DNA of 17,364 nt from CAZGYE01 sp964530165 (GCA_964530165.1 CAZGYE010000098.1:1-17364); one strand, 5' to 3'. Shown: positions 7,618-15,162, counted from the first letter of the stretch. Notes: generated by a model not told the origin, from the letters alone. Numbers and translations: made by a program.

Positions 7618-7624
7618 CCCCCTC
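7618..7624 (-). promoter_or_regulatory. Ribosome binding site deciding the purD start
   Basis: GAGGGGG on the minus strand lies 9 nt before ATG 7608. It supports that start over the longer reading from 7662. Confidence 0.65.
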
Positions 7625-7690
7625 GAGTCGATCTCGCCAAAGAACCGCATCAAGCCCACCAAAAGTGTAGCATCGTCGGAATGGAACGGC

Positions 7691-7696
7691 TATAGT
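7691..7696 (+). promoter_or_regulatory. Possible -10 box for asd
   Basis: TATAGT (5 of 6 to the TATAAT consensus) lies 42 nt upstream of the asd GTG start in the short purD/asd divergent gap. No good -35 is visible at the usual spacing, so this is a weak call. On the other strand TACACT (7664-7669) could be a purD -10. Confidence 0.3.
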
Positions 7697-7738
7697 TGAG
7701 GGCCTCAACAGTCCGTTTCGAGTCCAAGGAGCGAATTC

Positions 7739-8770
7739 GTGTTTCAGACAGTCGCCGTCGTGGGCGCGACCGGTGCCGTGGGCCGGATTATGGTCCAACT
7801 GCTCGAGGAGCGAAACTTCTCCGCGGGGAATTTTCGTTTTCTGGCTTCCGCCCGCAGTGCCGGCGGCAAACTGACGTTCCACGGGAAGGAACACACGATC
7901 GGGGAGCTGACGAAAACGGCATTCGACGGCGTCGACCTGGTCATCGCCAGCACGCCCGACGACGTCGCCGCCGAGTATTTGCCCGCGGCAGTCCAAGCCG
8001 GAGCAATCGTCATCGACGAATCGGGTTACTGGCGGATGAAGCCGGACGTGGCTTTGGTCGTGCCGGAAATCAACCCGCAAGCCGCCCTGGATGCCACCGG
8101 CATCATCGCCAGCCCCAACTGCTCGACAACGCAGATGGTCTTGGCGATGAAGCCGCTGCACGACGTCTCGCCGATTCGCCGGGTCATCGTCAGCACCTAC
8201 CAGGCCACCAGCGGTGCAGGCGTGCAGGGAACCAACGACCTCATCGAAGGGACCAAATCGCATCTGGCCGGCTCCGATTACGAATACACCGCGTTCCAGC
8301 ATCCGATCGCCTTCAACGCCATCCCGCAGATCGGCAGTGTCCAGGAAGCCGGTTACACCAGCGAAGAGCTGAAGATGGTCTACGAAACCCGCAAGATCCT
8401 CGGCGACGAGTCGATCCAGATCAATGCCACCTGCGTCCGCGTTCCGGTTGCCAACTGCCACGGCGAGAGCATCACCGTCGAGACCGAGCGGCCGATCTCC
8501 CCCGAAGAAGCCCGCGGCCTGTTTGCCGCTTTCCCGGGTATCGAGGTCGTCGACGATACGCCCCACTTCCAATATCCACTGCCGTCGACCTGCGACGGCC
8601 GGGACGAAGTCTTCATCGGCCGCATCCGCCGCGACCTCTCGCACGCCAACGGTCTGAGCTTTTGGTGCGTCAGCGACAACCTGCGCAAAGGAGCCGCCAC
8701 CAACGCCGTGCAGATTGCCGAACTGCTGGCGGCACATCGGATCGAGCAATCGACTGCGAGGCAGAGATGA
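7739..8770 (+). CDS. asd: Aspartate-semialdehyde dehydrogenase
   Basis: 343 residues. It reduces aspartyl phosphate with NADPH to aspartate semialdehyde, the branch point to lysine/diaminopimelate, threonine and methionine. The NADP-binding GATGAVG is at 10-15 in VVGATGAVG; the catalytic cysteine is Cys128 in ASPNCSTTQM; the substrate/acid-base region VRVPVANCHGESI has His241. Length fits the shorter Asd subgroup common outside enterobacteria. Translation starts at GTG; AAGGAG sits 7 nt before it and no better ATG is in frame. The TGA stop overlaps the ATG of the next gene (ATGA), which suggests translational coupling. It is divergent from purD. Confidence 0.97.
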   Translation: MFQTVAVVGATGAVGRIMVQLLEERNFSAGNFRFLASARSAGGKLTFHGKEHTIGELTKTAFDGVDLVIASTPDDVAAEYLPAAVQAGAIVIDESGYWRMKPDVALVVPEINPQAALDATGIIASPNCSTTQMVLAMKPLHDVSPIRRVIVSTYQATSGAGVQGTNDLIEGTKSHLAGSDYEYTAFQHPIAFNAIPQIGSVQEAGYTSEELKMVYETRKILGDESIQINATCVRVPVANCHGESITVETERPISPEEARGLFAAFPGIEVVDDTPHFQYPLPSTCDGRDEVFIGRIRRDLSHANGLSFWCVSDNLRKGAATNAVQIAELLAAHRIEQSTARQR

Positions 8771-9357
8771 TGACTCGACCAATGATTCGCTTCACCTGCG
8801 CTTGTGGAAAGCGTTTGGCCACCCCCGTCAAATTCGCGGGCCGCCAAGCCCAGTGTCCCAAGTGCAAAAAGACGCTGAGAGTCCCGCGTCCGAAGCGGCC
8901 GGCAGCTCCCCCCTCGCCTCCGGCAACCGAACCGGTGACGTCCTGCAGCCATCCCAAGCTCGACTCCTTCTATCGCGTGCTGCTGAAGAAATTCGCCGAC
9001 CGGATTGATCGGCACGAAGTCGTCGACGGCGCGCCCACCCTGCGATTCTTGATCCCCGAAGAGCGCCACCAGGCAATCCGACTCGTCGTCGAGAAGGACG
9101 ACAAGGACCGGGAATGGCTGTTGATCCAGAGCGAGATCGGAACCGTCACCACGTTCGACGAAACCGCCACCGCCCTGAAGCTCAACCACTCGATGCACTC
9201 CGGCCGCCTGTATTTGGACGACTTCCAGATACTGCAGTTAGAGCACCGTGCTCGTCTCGACGAAGTCGACGAAGCGGAGGTCGTCGCCGAAGTGGCCGAA
9301 GTCGCGCACGAAGCGGACGTGTTCGAAGCGGACCTGTTCGGAATCGACGTGCGGTAA
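8767..9357 (+). CDS. Zinc-ribbon protein with a YbjN/chaperone-like domain, coupled to asd
   Basis: 196 residues. The N-terminus is a compact zinc ribbon: CAC (Cys11, Cys13), then FAGRQAQCPKC (Cys30, Cys33), followed by a basic Pro-rich linker to about residue 58. This is the zinc-finger style I associate with planctomycetes. Residues about 65-190 form an alpha/beta domain (FYRVLLKKFADRI, LRFLIPEERHQAIRLVVE, LNHSMHSGRLYLDD) ending in an acidic helix rich in Glu, Val and Ala. The pattern resembles the YbjN / type III secretion chaperone fold, but this is only by eye. Its ATG overlaps the asd stop as ATGA, so expression is likely tied to asd. The same frame is open far upstream, but that part is only a shadow of asd. 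Function unknown. Confidence 0.82.
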   Translation: MMTRPMIRFTCACGKRLATPVKFAGRQAQCPKCKKTLRVPRPKRPAAPPSPPATEPVTSCSHPKLDSFYRVLLKKFADRIDRHEVVDGAPTLRFLIPEERHQAIRLVVEKDDKDREWLLIQSEIGTVTTFDETATALKLNHSMHSGRLYLDDFQILQLEHRARLDEVDEAEVVAEVAEVAHEADVFEADLFGIDVR

Positions 9358-9454
9358 TCTTGGTGACAGAGCGCTCTGGTCAAATGCTGTCTTCAGAAAG
9401 AGAGGTCCGCCGTCGATGCGATGACGGGCCTTTGCCGTCAGATGTGAGCGGAGC

Positions 9455-9514
9455 TGTGGGGCAGGCTTTCTAGCCTGACGATTGGTCGTGGCAGGCTGGA
9501 AAGCCTGCCCCACA
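9455..9514. repeat. Nested inverted repeat, 23-bp arms
   Basis: The arms 9455-9477 and 9492-9514 are reverse complements with one mismatch, separated by 14 nt. Each arm also contains its own palindrome of CAGGCT and AGCCTG around TTCT (or TTCC). It lies between convergent genes, so it could stop transcription from either side. The form (tgtggggcaggcttt...) looks like a dispersed repeat rather than a one-off terminator, and there is no T-run. Confidence 0.75.
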
Positions 9515-9604
9515 CTCAGGCTAACCCGACTTCCCCAGTTGGCGACGTCAGTCGTTGTGGCGTGTCGACTTCGACCCATTTTGTTTCCGAGGGCGTTTCC
9601 CGCA

Positions 9605-9630
9605 GCGCGGAGCAAGCTTTGCGGCTAATC
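9605..9630 (-). repeat. Decayed REP-like copy
   Basis: Aligned base by base with the inverted REP at purD (GCGCCGAGCAAGCT core, then GCGGCTAA), 21 of 26 positions match. The hairpin stem is disrupted by the changes, so it looks like an old copy. It lies 3.3 kb from the intact module. Confidence 0.5.
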
Positions 9631-9685
9631 GGAGTGGATGTCATTCGACCGTTTCCGGTGCATGGTACAGACGCCGGTTCGTGCT

Positions 9686-10087
9686 TCACAGCCGGACGTC
9701 GCCGCACCGCGAGCGGTGGAAGTGGATGTGGCGCCATTTGCCGTTCTGTCGCTCCCAGACGCGGGTTTCCTCGCAGGCAGACGTGGTGGAATGTCCGTCC
9801 TCGTCGCCGCGTTGTGTCAGCCGGACGTAAGTCACCACGGCCACGTCGCCCATCACCCGCACGTTCGGTGAGCTGATGGTCGACTGGCTCGGGCGATCGG
9901 CGCTTTCCAGCTTGAAGTAGAACTGGTGGAAGTCCATGCCGGTCACCAGGTGACCGACCGCTTCCGGTTCGTAGGCCGTCAGCGTTGGATCGCAGAGCTC
10001 CGTGTACGTCGACCAGTCCTGGTGATCGATCGAATCCAACAGCCGCCGGCTGAGATCGAGTAGTTCTTCGACGAGCTTCTCGGACAT
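9686..10087 (-). CDS. CaMKII association-domain / SnoaL-like (NTF2 fold) protein
   Basis: 133 residues, a single NTF2-like domain. The long first helix (MSEKLVEELLDLSRRLLDSI), DWSTYTELCDPTLTAYEPEA, GMDFHQFYF at 50-58, VRVMGDVAVVTYVRLTQ at 77-92 and the end EETRVWERQNGKWRHIHFHRS match the bacterial homologues of the oligomerisation domain of calcium/calmodulin-dependent kinase II. Such proteins assemble into rings around a central pocket; substrates or partners are unknown. No kinase domain is attached or adjacent. It follows the symporter gene by 36 nt on the same strand and may be the last gene of that operon. The ribosome site is weak (GAGG about 12 nt before the ATG). Confidence 0.85.
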   Translation of the reverse strand: MSEKLVEELLDLSRRLLDSIDHQDWSTYTELCDPTLTAYEPEAVGHLVTGMDFHQFYFKLESADRPSQSTISSPNVRVMGDVAVVTYVRLTQRGDEDGHSTTSACEETRVWERQNGKWRHIHFHRSRCGDVRL

Positions 10088-10123
10088 CGCCCTATGACCT
10101 CGTTGTGAAATGGAATCGTTCGG

Positions 10124-12109
10124 CTATTTCCCGGCAAATGCGTCGCGGTACTCTCGCACTTTTTCAGGGTCCGGCTGCCGAGTCACCAGACTGACCAGCA
10201 CGAACACCGGAATGTTGAACACCAGGCCCCACACGGAGCCGTGCACGGGCGAGAAACCTTTGACGGAGTTGAGACAGTCGATCAGCGAGACTATGGCAGC
10301 CGGTGATCCGATTGCTTCGACGAGCATCTGGAACAGCGGGCTGAATAGGAACGCGCCGGCCAAACCGGCGGCTAAGCCGCAAGCGGCTCCTCTTCCGGTC
10401 CCCTTCTGCAGGAACAAGATATCGACAGTCACGGGCAGTAACTGGGCGCTGAAAGCGATGGCCATCAGGCCCATCTGTGCGATCATGCGGATGATGTCGT
10501 ATTTTGCTTTGAACTCTTCGTCGTTTCCCTGGATCACAATGGTCAACGCCAGGACCGTGGCGGCCGCGATGATGGCCCGGCCGACCCACACGCGTTCCTG
10601 TTCCGTGGAGCCGGGACGCACAAAGCGGTCGTAAATGTCGCGGGTGGCGACGGCCGAGAGCGCGTGCAGGTTGCTGTCGGCCGTGCTCATCGAAGCCGCC
10701 AGAATCGAGACGATGACCAACGAAGCGACGATCGTTCCCAAGTCGCCCAGATGCTCCGGTTTCGGCAGCTCCCTGGAAATCACCACAACGAGGATCGAAT
10801 TGTAGTCCTTCACGGCCGGATGGGCGCTGGGTGTTGCGCGAATCACGGTCCCGTCGGAAGCCGTCTGCCCCAACCTGTTGACTTTTGTCAGCAGCGCCTC
10901 AACGCCGGAGTGAAACGCGGGCGAGTCGTTCAGCGCCCGCAACTGCGTTTGCTGCTCGTCGGTGATTCGGTGGTCGGGCTTTCCGGTCCACGACCAGGTG
11001 AGCGTGGCCGAATTGCCGTCGCCATCGGGTTCGTAGGTAAAGCGTCCTTCGAGTGCTGCGGGAATCGAGATCGCGGCCGGTCCGCCGTCGATGCTGTGCG
11101 AGAGTGAAAACGTCAACGGATAAAGAATCTGCCCGGCCAAGCCGATCAGCATGACGCCCACCATGAAGCAGGTTGTCAGCACGGCGGCAAAGATCACGGC
11201 CCCGCGCTTCAGGGTGCGGACGCTGCGAGCCGAATAGAACCGCATCCATTGGGCCGGCTGCACCATCGAGCCGGTCGATCCCAACAGACAGACGCTGAAG
11301 ATCAGCGTCCACTGCCAGGTGCCCGTGTTGCCCGGCAGTGTCAGCGACGAGGTTGGCAGCTCGCTGGTGAGCAATCGGCCGAAATTCGCGGGGCCGCCGA
11401 ACAACAGGAACATTGCAAAGCCGCTAATGAGCATGCCGAATATAAGCAGAATGCCCTGGATCACGTCGGTCCAAGCCACGCTGCGCATGCCGCCGATCAT
11501 GATGTAGAGCATCGTGACGCCGGCCAGCACGCTGGCGCCGATCGCGAAGCTCCGCTGGCCGTGGAACAGTTTTTCCGAGAGGATACCCCCCGCTTGAATC
11601 TGCATGACGACGTACGGCAGCACATACAGGAAGCTGGCCAGGGCAACCAAGACCCTCAAGGAGACGCGGCTGCCGTAGTAATCGGCGACCATGTCGCCCG
11701 GCGTGACGTAGCCGAACTTGCGGCCGACCCGCCAAATGCGGCTGCCCAAAAGATACACGCACGCACCGGAAAGGGGCACGTTCAGGGCGAACAACGCGAA
11801 CATCAGCCCTTCGCGATACACCATGCCCGGCGCTCCCAGCAGCGCGAACGAACTGAAGAACGTGGCCATGATGGTCACTGACGAAACCAGCCAGCCCTGC
11901 TGTCTGCCAGCCAGGTAATAGTCTTCTTCTCCGGCCTTGCTCTTCAGCCAGCCGGCCAGCCCCAACACGAGCAGCACCACGAGATAGCCGGACAAGATCC
12001 AGATGGGCGTTTGTCCGAGTTGCGAGAGCGATGATTCGCCACCGCCGGCGGCCTGTGCCAGCAACGGTGGTGACATGCCGACCGCGAAGTGTGAGGGGTC
12101 CAAGGGCAT
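10124..12109 (-). CDS. Sodium:solute symporter (SSF family) with a soluble insert
   Basis: 661 residues, longer than most SSF transporters (about 450-550). The N-terminal segment is followed by a first helix at about 36-53, the SSF signature GEEDYYLAGRQ (60-70) and TM1-like TFFSSFALLGAPGMVYREG (83-101). The conserved ILAASMSTADSNLHALSAVA (469-488) is the sodium-site helix. About 13 membrane spans are expected. Between roughly 335 and 436 lies a hydrophilic stretch (RFTYEPDGDGNSATLTWSW..., then RITDEQQTQLRALNDSPAF) with no membrane segment. It should form an extra soluble domain on one face. Substrate is unknown; SSF members carry sugars, amino acids, pantothenate, acetate and others. A DUF3311-like gene ends 2 nt upstream, the usual partner arrangement for one SSF branch. 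Confidence 0.94.
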   Translation of the reverse strand: MPLDPSHFAVGMSPPLLAQAAGGGESSLSQLGQTPIWILSGYLVVLLVLGLAGWLKSKAGEEDYYLAGRQQGWLVSSVTIMATFFSSFALLGAPGMVYREGLMFALFALNVPLSGACVYLLGSRIWRVGRKFGYVTPGDMVADYYGSRVSLRVLVALASFLYVLPYVVMQIQAGGILSEKLFHGQRSFAIGASVLAGVTMLYIMIGGMRSVAWTDVIQGILLIFGMLISGFAMFLLFGGPANFGRLLTSELPTSSLTLPGNTGTWQWTLIFSVCLLGSTGSMVQPAQWMRFYSARSVRTLKRGAVIFAAVLTTCFMVGVMLIGLAGQILYPLTFSLSHSIDGGPAAISIPAALEGRFTYEPDGDGNSATLTWSWTGKPDHRITDEQQTQLRALNDSPAFHSGVEALLTKVNRLGQTASDGTVIRATPSAHPAVKDYNSILVVVISRELPKPEHLGDLGTIVASLVIVSILAASMSTADSNLHALSAVATRDIYDRFVRPGSTEQERVWVGRAIIAAATVLALTIVIQGNDEEFKAKYDIIRMIAQMGLMAIAFSAQLLPVTVDILFLQKGTGRGAACGLAAGLAGAFLFSPLFQMLVEAIGSPAAIVSLIDCLNSVKGFSPVHGSVWGLVFNIPVFVLVSLVTRQPDPEKVREYRDAFAGK

Positions 12110-12111
12110 GG

Positions 12112-12363
12112 TTACGCTGTCTCGTCGTCGCTTTCGTCAGACCAAACATAGAGGTACGCCGCAATCACGACTGCAACCTCGACAACGTACCACAACAGTC
12201 CCCACACGTAGATGACGGGAAAGCCAAAAACCGGTTCCGGCGTGTTGACCAGCATGACCCCCGGTCCAGGCCCCATGAGCAGGGCGACAGCAAAAACGAT
12301 ACTCAACACGACGCCAAGCCGTCGACGCTTCCGGGCCTGAAGAGAGTGGGACGATTGGTTCAT
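12112..12363 (-). CDS. Small two-helix membrane protein, DUF3311-like
   Basis: 83 residues with two membrane segments (about 16-34 and 49-74). The core PEPVFGFPVIYVWGLLWYVV fits the DUF3311 pattern of a Pro-containing loop followed by a Gly-Phe-Pro and an aromatic-rich second helix. The N-terminus is basic (RKRRR), so it should stay inside; the C-terminus is acidic (SDESDDETA). DUF3311 genes commonly sit directly before a sodium:solute symporter, as here: its TAA is 2 nt before the symporter ATG. It may assist or be a subunit of the transporter; this is inference from pairing. It starts 15 nt after the FHA gene stop. Confidence 0.75.
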   Translation of the reverse strand: MNQSSHSLQARKRRRLGVVLSIVFAVALLMGPGPGVMLVNTPEPVFGFPVIYVWGLLWYVVEVAVVIAAYLYVWSDESDDETA

Positions 12364-12378
12364 GGACAGGCGGGCCTG

Positions 12379-13359
12379 CTATGGGTTTTCGAATCGGTTG
12401 AGAAAGTCGCCCAGCTCGTCGGCTCCCGAAGAACCGGCCTGCTCGTCTTCTTCAGAATTCACGTCTGTCAGGAACTCTTCGTCCTCGTATTCTTCATTCA
12501 CGTCTGTCAGGAACTCTTCGTCCTCGTATTCTTCATTCACGTCTGTCAGGAACTCTTCGTCCTCGTATTCTTCTTCCTCCTCGTCTTCGCCGGCTGCAAC
12601 GGGTTTGCGACGAAGCAATCCGAAGAGCGAGCGAAGCTTGCCCTTCTTAGACGGCGTCTCGTGCTGCTCCTCTTCGTCCTCGTATTCGCCTTCTTCGCCT
12701 TCGTCCTCGTACTGCGTCTCTTCGTCTTCGTATTCGCCTTCCTCGTCCTCCTCTTCGTCGTCCTCCTCGTCCGATTCGACTGCCTCTGTCGGTTCGAAAT
12801 TGAAGTCGCCGACGGTCTGCGGTGTTGCGTCAAAATCAAAATCGGAATCAGCCGCGTCCACGTCTTCCGATTCGTCAACGGCTTCGACGATCGAGGAGTC
12901 GGGAACCTCGTCTTGAGCCGTGACAACCGTTTCTTCCACGACAGCACTTTCGTCGTCTGCGGCGTCTGTGCTGGAGGTTGTTCCACTCTGGTTGGGAGCG
13001 GGCTCGGCTGTGACAACGGGTATCTCGACAGTCGAGCCGGGCGCTTCGGCAGAGGTGGGCGGAATCTCGAATCGGGCGACGAAACGGACCGGGCCGATCG
13101 CTATCTGCGCTCCGGATGAGATTGGCACATCTTTGTTCGGCGGAAGCGGCTCTCCGTTGAGGAACGTGCCGTTCGAGCTGCCCAGATCACGAATTCGAAC
13201 CGCCGTGTCGGTGACGATGATCTGACAGTGTTGCCGGCTCACCTGAGTGGACGCAATGCGCAGATTACATTCGGGACCGCGACCGATCACCGCATCAGAG
13301 CGGAGCGTGACCCGCTTGACCTTCGACTTGTTGCTGGAAACTTCCAGTCGGACCAGCAT
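12379..13359 (-). CDS. FHA-domain protein with acidic low-complexity tail and triplicated repeat
   Basis: 326 residues. An N-terminal FHA domain spans about 1-97 and has the phosphothreonine-binding residues: Gly26-Arg27, SRQH at 41-44 and SSNGTFLNG at 61-69. It should recognise phosphothreonine on a partner, pointing to Ser/Thr kinase signalling, although no kinase is encoded here. The rest is a long disordered tail: Ser/Thr/Val-rich to 193, then very acidic (194-234), a basic patch (SKKGKLRSLFGLLRRKP, 237-253), acidic again, and three exact 13-residue repeats EEYEDEEFLTDVN (263-301). No membrane segment or signal peptide is seen. It is the first gene of a tight minus-strand set with the DUF3311-like and symporter genes; clpX lies 174 nt upstream. 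Confidence 0.9.
   Translation of the reverse strand: MLVRLEVSSNKSKVKRVTLRSDAVIGRGPECNLRIASTQVSRQHCQIIVTDTAVRIRDLGSSNGTFLNGEPLPPNKDVPISSGAQIAIGPVRFVARFEIPPTSAEAPGSTVEIPVVTAEPAPNQSGTTSSTDAADDESAVVEETVVTAQDEVPDSSIVEAVDESEDVDAADSDFDFDATPQTVGDFNFEPTEAVESDEEDDEEEDEEGEYEDEETQYEDEGEEGEYEDEEEQHETPSKKGKLRSLFGLLRRKPVAAGEDEEEEEYEDEEFLTDVNEEYEDEEFLTDVNEEYEDEEFLTDVNSEEDEQAGSSGADELGDFLNRFENP
12457..12573 (-). repeat. Three exact 39-bp tandem repeats inside the FHA gene
   Basis: Units at 12457-12495, 12496-12534 and 12535-12573 are identical in all 39 bases and in frame, each coding EEYEDEEFLTDVN. The lack of even silent differences points to recent expansion or conversion by slippage or unequal recombination. 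Confidence 0.95.
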
Positions 13360-13533
13360 CGCGACAGCTCTTGGCGCACAGTGTCAACAGGCAATCCGGC
13401 GTGTGAGACGTTCAGTCACGCGACCGCCTCTATGATATCCATACCGGCGGGTGTTGCTCAAACCAAAAGCCTGTCGAGCAAGCGAATTTCAGCAGTCTCC
13501 ATGACGCTGCGAGAATGCGCCGGTTGACGGGGA

Positions 13534-14814
13534 TCAGGCGGCGGCCGAGTCGTCCTGCGGGAACATCTGCTTTTCGCCGCGGACAATTTCGGGAGTCAGT
13601 ACATATTTGCGGCCGGCTTCCTGATCGGGCAGTTCGAACAAAATTTCGAACATGGCCTCTTCAACGACGCTGCGCAGACCGCGAGCTCCCGTCTCCTTCC
13701 GCTTGGCGATGTGTGCAATTTCTACAAGCGCCTCGTCGGTGATCTCCAGTTCGGAGTTTTCCATCTCGAAGAACTTTCCGTACTGCTTCACGAGCGAGTT
13801 CTTCGGTTCGACCAGGATGCGCACGAGGTCCTCTTCGGCCAGCGGCGAGAGCGAGCTGATGACCGGCAAACGGCCGACCAGTTCCGGAATCAAGCCGAAT
13901 TCGAGCACGTCGTCGACCGAGACCTGCTTGAGCATGTCCTGCCTTGTGCGTTCGTGCTCGGTTCCGGTTTCCTGGCCGAAACCGATCATCTTTCGACCGA
14001 GACGTTTTCCCACGATGTCCTCGATGCCGACAAACGTCCCGCCGCAGATGAACAGGATGTTGGTGGTGTCGATTTGAATGTACTGCTGCTCGGGATGTTT
14101 GCGTCCGCCTTGGGGCGGCACGTTGGCGACGGTTCCTTCCAACATCTTCAACAGCGCCTGCTGAACGCCTTCGCCCGAAACGTCGCGAGTGATGGAGACG
14201 TTCTGACTCGTCTTGCCGATTTTGTCGATCTCGTCGATGAACAGAATGCCCCGCTGGGCCGCTTCGATGTCGAAGTCGGCGGCGTGCAGCAGCTTCAAGA
14301 GCAGGTTCTCGACGTCTTCGCCGACGTAGCCGGCTTCGGTCAACGTGGTCGCGTCGCCGATGGCAAACGGGACCTGCAGGTAGCGAGCCAATGTTCGGGC
14401 AATCAAGGTTTTGCCGCAACCGGTCGGCCCGATGAACAGGATGTTCGACTTTTCGATTTCGACGTCGCTGTCGCCTCCTTCGTGGTGCATCAACCGCTTG
14501 TAGTGGTTGTGGACCGCGACGGCCAGCATCTTCTTGGGCATCTCCTGAGCGATGACGTACTCGTCGAGGTAGGCGACGATTTCGCGCGGCGTGGGAACCT
14601 TGGTGAACAGCTTCCGCGACGCTCCACGGCGCCGACGCTCCTGATCGAGAATCGATTGACACAGCTCAATGCATTCGCCGCAGATGTAGACGTCGTCGGG
14701 ACCTTCGACCAACGGGCCGACTTCCCGATAACTCTTTCGGCAAAAGGAACAGTTGGCATTCTTCTTGGCGGTGGCGCCACGTTTTCCAGAGGTCAGATCT
14801 TTACCGGAGGGCAT
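13534..14814 (-). CDS. clpX: ATP-dependent protease unfoldase ClpX
   Basis: 426 residues, normal for ClpX. The zinc-binding domain has Cys22, Cys25, Cys45 and Cys48. The AAA+ core has Walker A GPTGCGKT (129-136), Walker B ILFIDEID (190-197) and the pore-1 loop GYVG (162-165). The RKH loop (238-240) and the ClpP-docking IGF loop (277-279) are present, so partnership with ClpP is expected. It unfolds tagged substrates in the cytoplasm using ATP. No clpP lies next to it in this window; the upstream neighbour is the SHOCT-like gene (84-nt gap) and downstream is the FHA gene. The start is well supported: GAAGGA about 7 nt before ATG 14814. The C-terminus ends in a short acidic/Ala tail. Confidence 0.98.
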   Translation of the reverse strand: MPSGKDLTSGKRGATAKKNANCSFCRKSYREVGPLVEGPDDVYICGECIELCQSILDQERRRRGASRKLFTKVPTPREIVAYLDEYVIAQEMPKKMLAVAVHNHYKRLMHHEGGDSDVEIEKSNILFIGPTGCGKTLIARTLARYLQVPFAIGDATTLTEAGYVGEDVENLLLKLLHAADFDIEAAQRGILFIDEIDKIGKTSQNVSITRDVSGEGVQQALLKMLEGTVANVPPQGGRKHPEQQYIQIDTTNILFICGGTFVGIEDIVGKRLGRKMIGFGQETGTEHERTRQDMLKQVSVDDVLEFGLIPELVGRLPVISSLSPLAEEDLVRILVEPKNSLVKQYGKFFEMENSELEITDEALVEIAHIAKRKETGARGLRSVVEEAMFEILFELPDQEAGRKYVLTPEIVRGEKQMFPQDDSAAA

Positions 14815-14898
14815 TGGCTTTCCTTCAACGCTGCCGATCGTGACGATGAGTTAAGTCCTCTCAATTCCGTGTCTGCCTCCTTGCGAACAGAATTTGCG

Positions 14899-15162
14899 TC
14901 AATTCATTGGCTTCTCGGTTTCTTCGCGCGGGGAGTCTTCCAGTTTCTCAATCAGTTGACTTTTGATGGATCGGTATTCTTCCTCCGAGAGGTCACCTTG
15001 ACGGTGCAAATCTCCAAATTGCGTCAGCATTTGATGCGTGTTCGCCTCAGGACCGGCATCATCCTGCAACCAGGCCCTGATCCGAACGAACAGCCAAACC
15101 AGAACAATAAGAGCGACGAACGCCGCCCCGAAACCAATCCAGTCGGCGACGGATGCATCCAT
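14899..15162 (-). CDS. Small membrane protein with a SHOCT-like C-terminal helix pair
   Basis: 87 residues from ATG 15162. A single membrane segment at about 8-28 (GFGAAFVALIVLVWLFVRI) is followed by a short charged linker. Then comes a SHOCT-like motif, HQMLTQFGDLHRQGDLSEEE followed by YRSIKSQLIEKL (43-74), the pattern (leucine-rich helix, Gly-Asp-Leu-Ser-Glu-Glu-Glu, second helix) seen at the end of many small membrane proteins. The tail is acidic. The frame is open upstream to 15375, but that extra part has no family features. The site GGAAGG lies only 2 nt before the ATG, closer than usual, so the exact start is uncertain. It is 84 nt before clpX on the same strand and may share its transcript. 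Function unknown. Confidence 0.68.
   Translation of the reverse strand: MDASVADWIGFGAAFVALIVLVWLFVRIRAWLQDDAGPEANTHQMLTQFGDLHRQGDLSEEEYRSIKSQLIEKLEDSPREETEKPMN

Larger units (their letters stand above)
9358..9685. other. Intergenic region between convergent genes, with palindromic repeats
   Basis: 328 nt between the zinc-ribbon gene (plus) and the CaMKII-AD gene (minus). No gene is supported. It contains a nested inverted repeat at 9455-9514 and a decayed REP-like copy at 9605-9630, both listed separately. Confidence 0.6.

Noticed and set aside
7696..8766. Open plus-strand frame continuous with the zinc-ribbon gene
   Set aside because: This part is asd read in another frame and is Arg/Pro-rich. 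The real protein starts at the ATG overlapping the asd stop.
7370..8782. Long minus-strand frame across asd and the purD start
   Set aside because: It overlaps two well-supported genes and its residues show no domain pattern.
12457..12573. Possible CRISPR-like array
   Set aside because: The repeats are directly adjacent with no spacers, in frame within the FHA gene, and only three copies exist.
12031..13119. Plus-strand frame rich in Phe, Val and Leu opposite the FHA gene
   Set aside because: It is the antisense of the acidic Glu/Asp tail, which reads as hydrophobic residues on the other strand. It is not a membrane protein gene.
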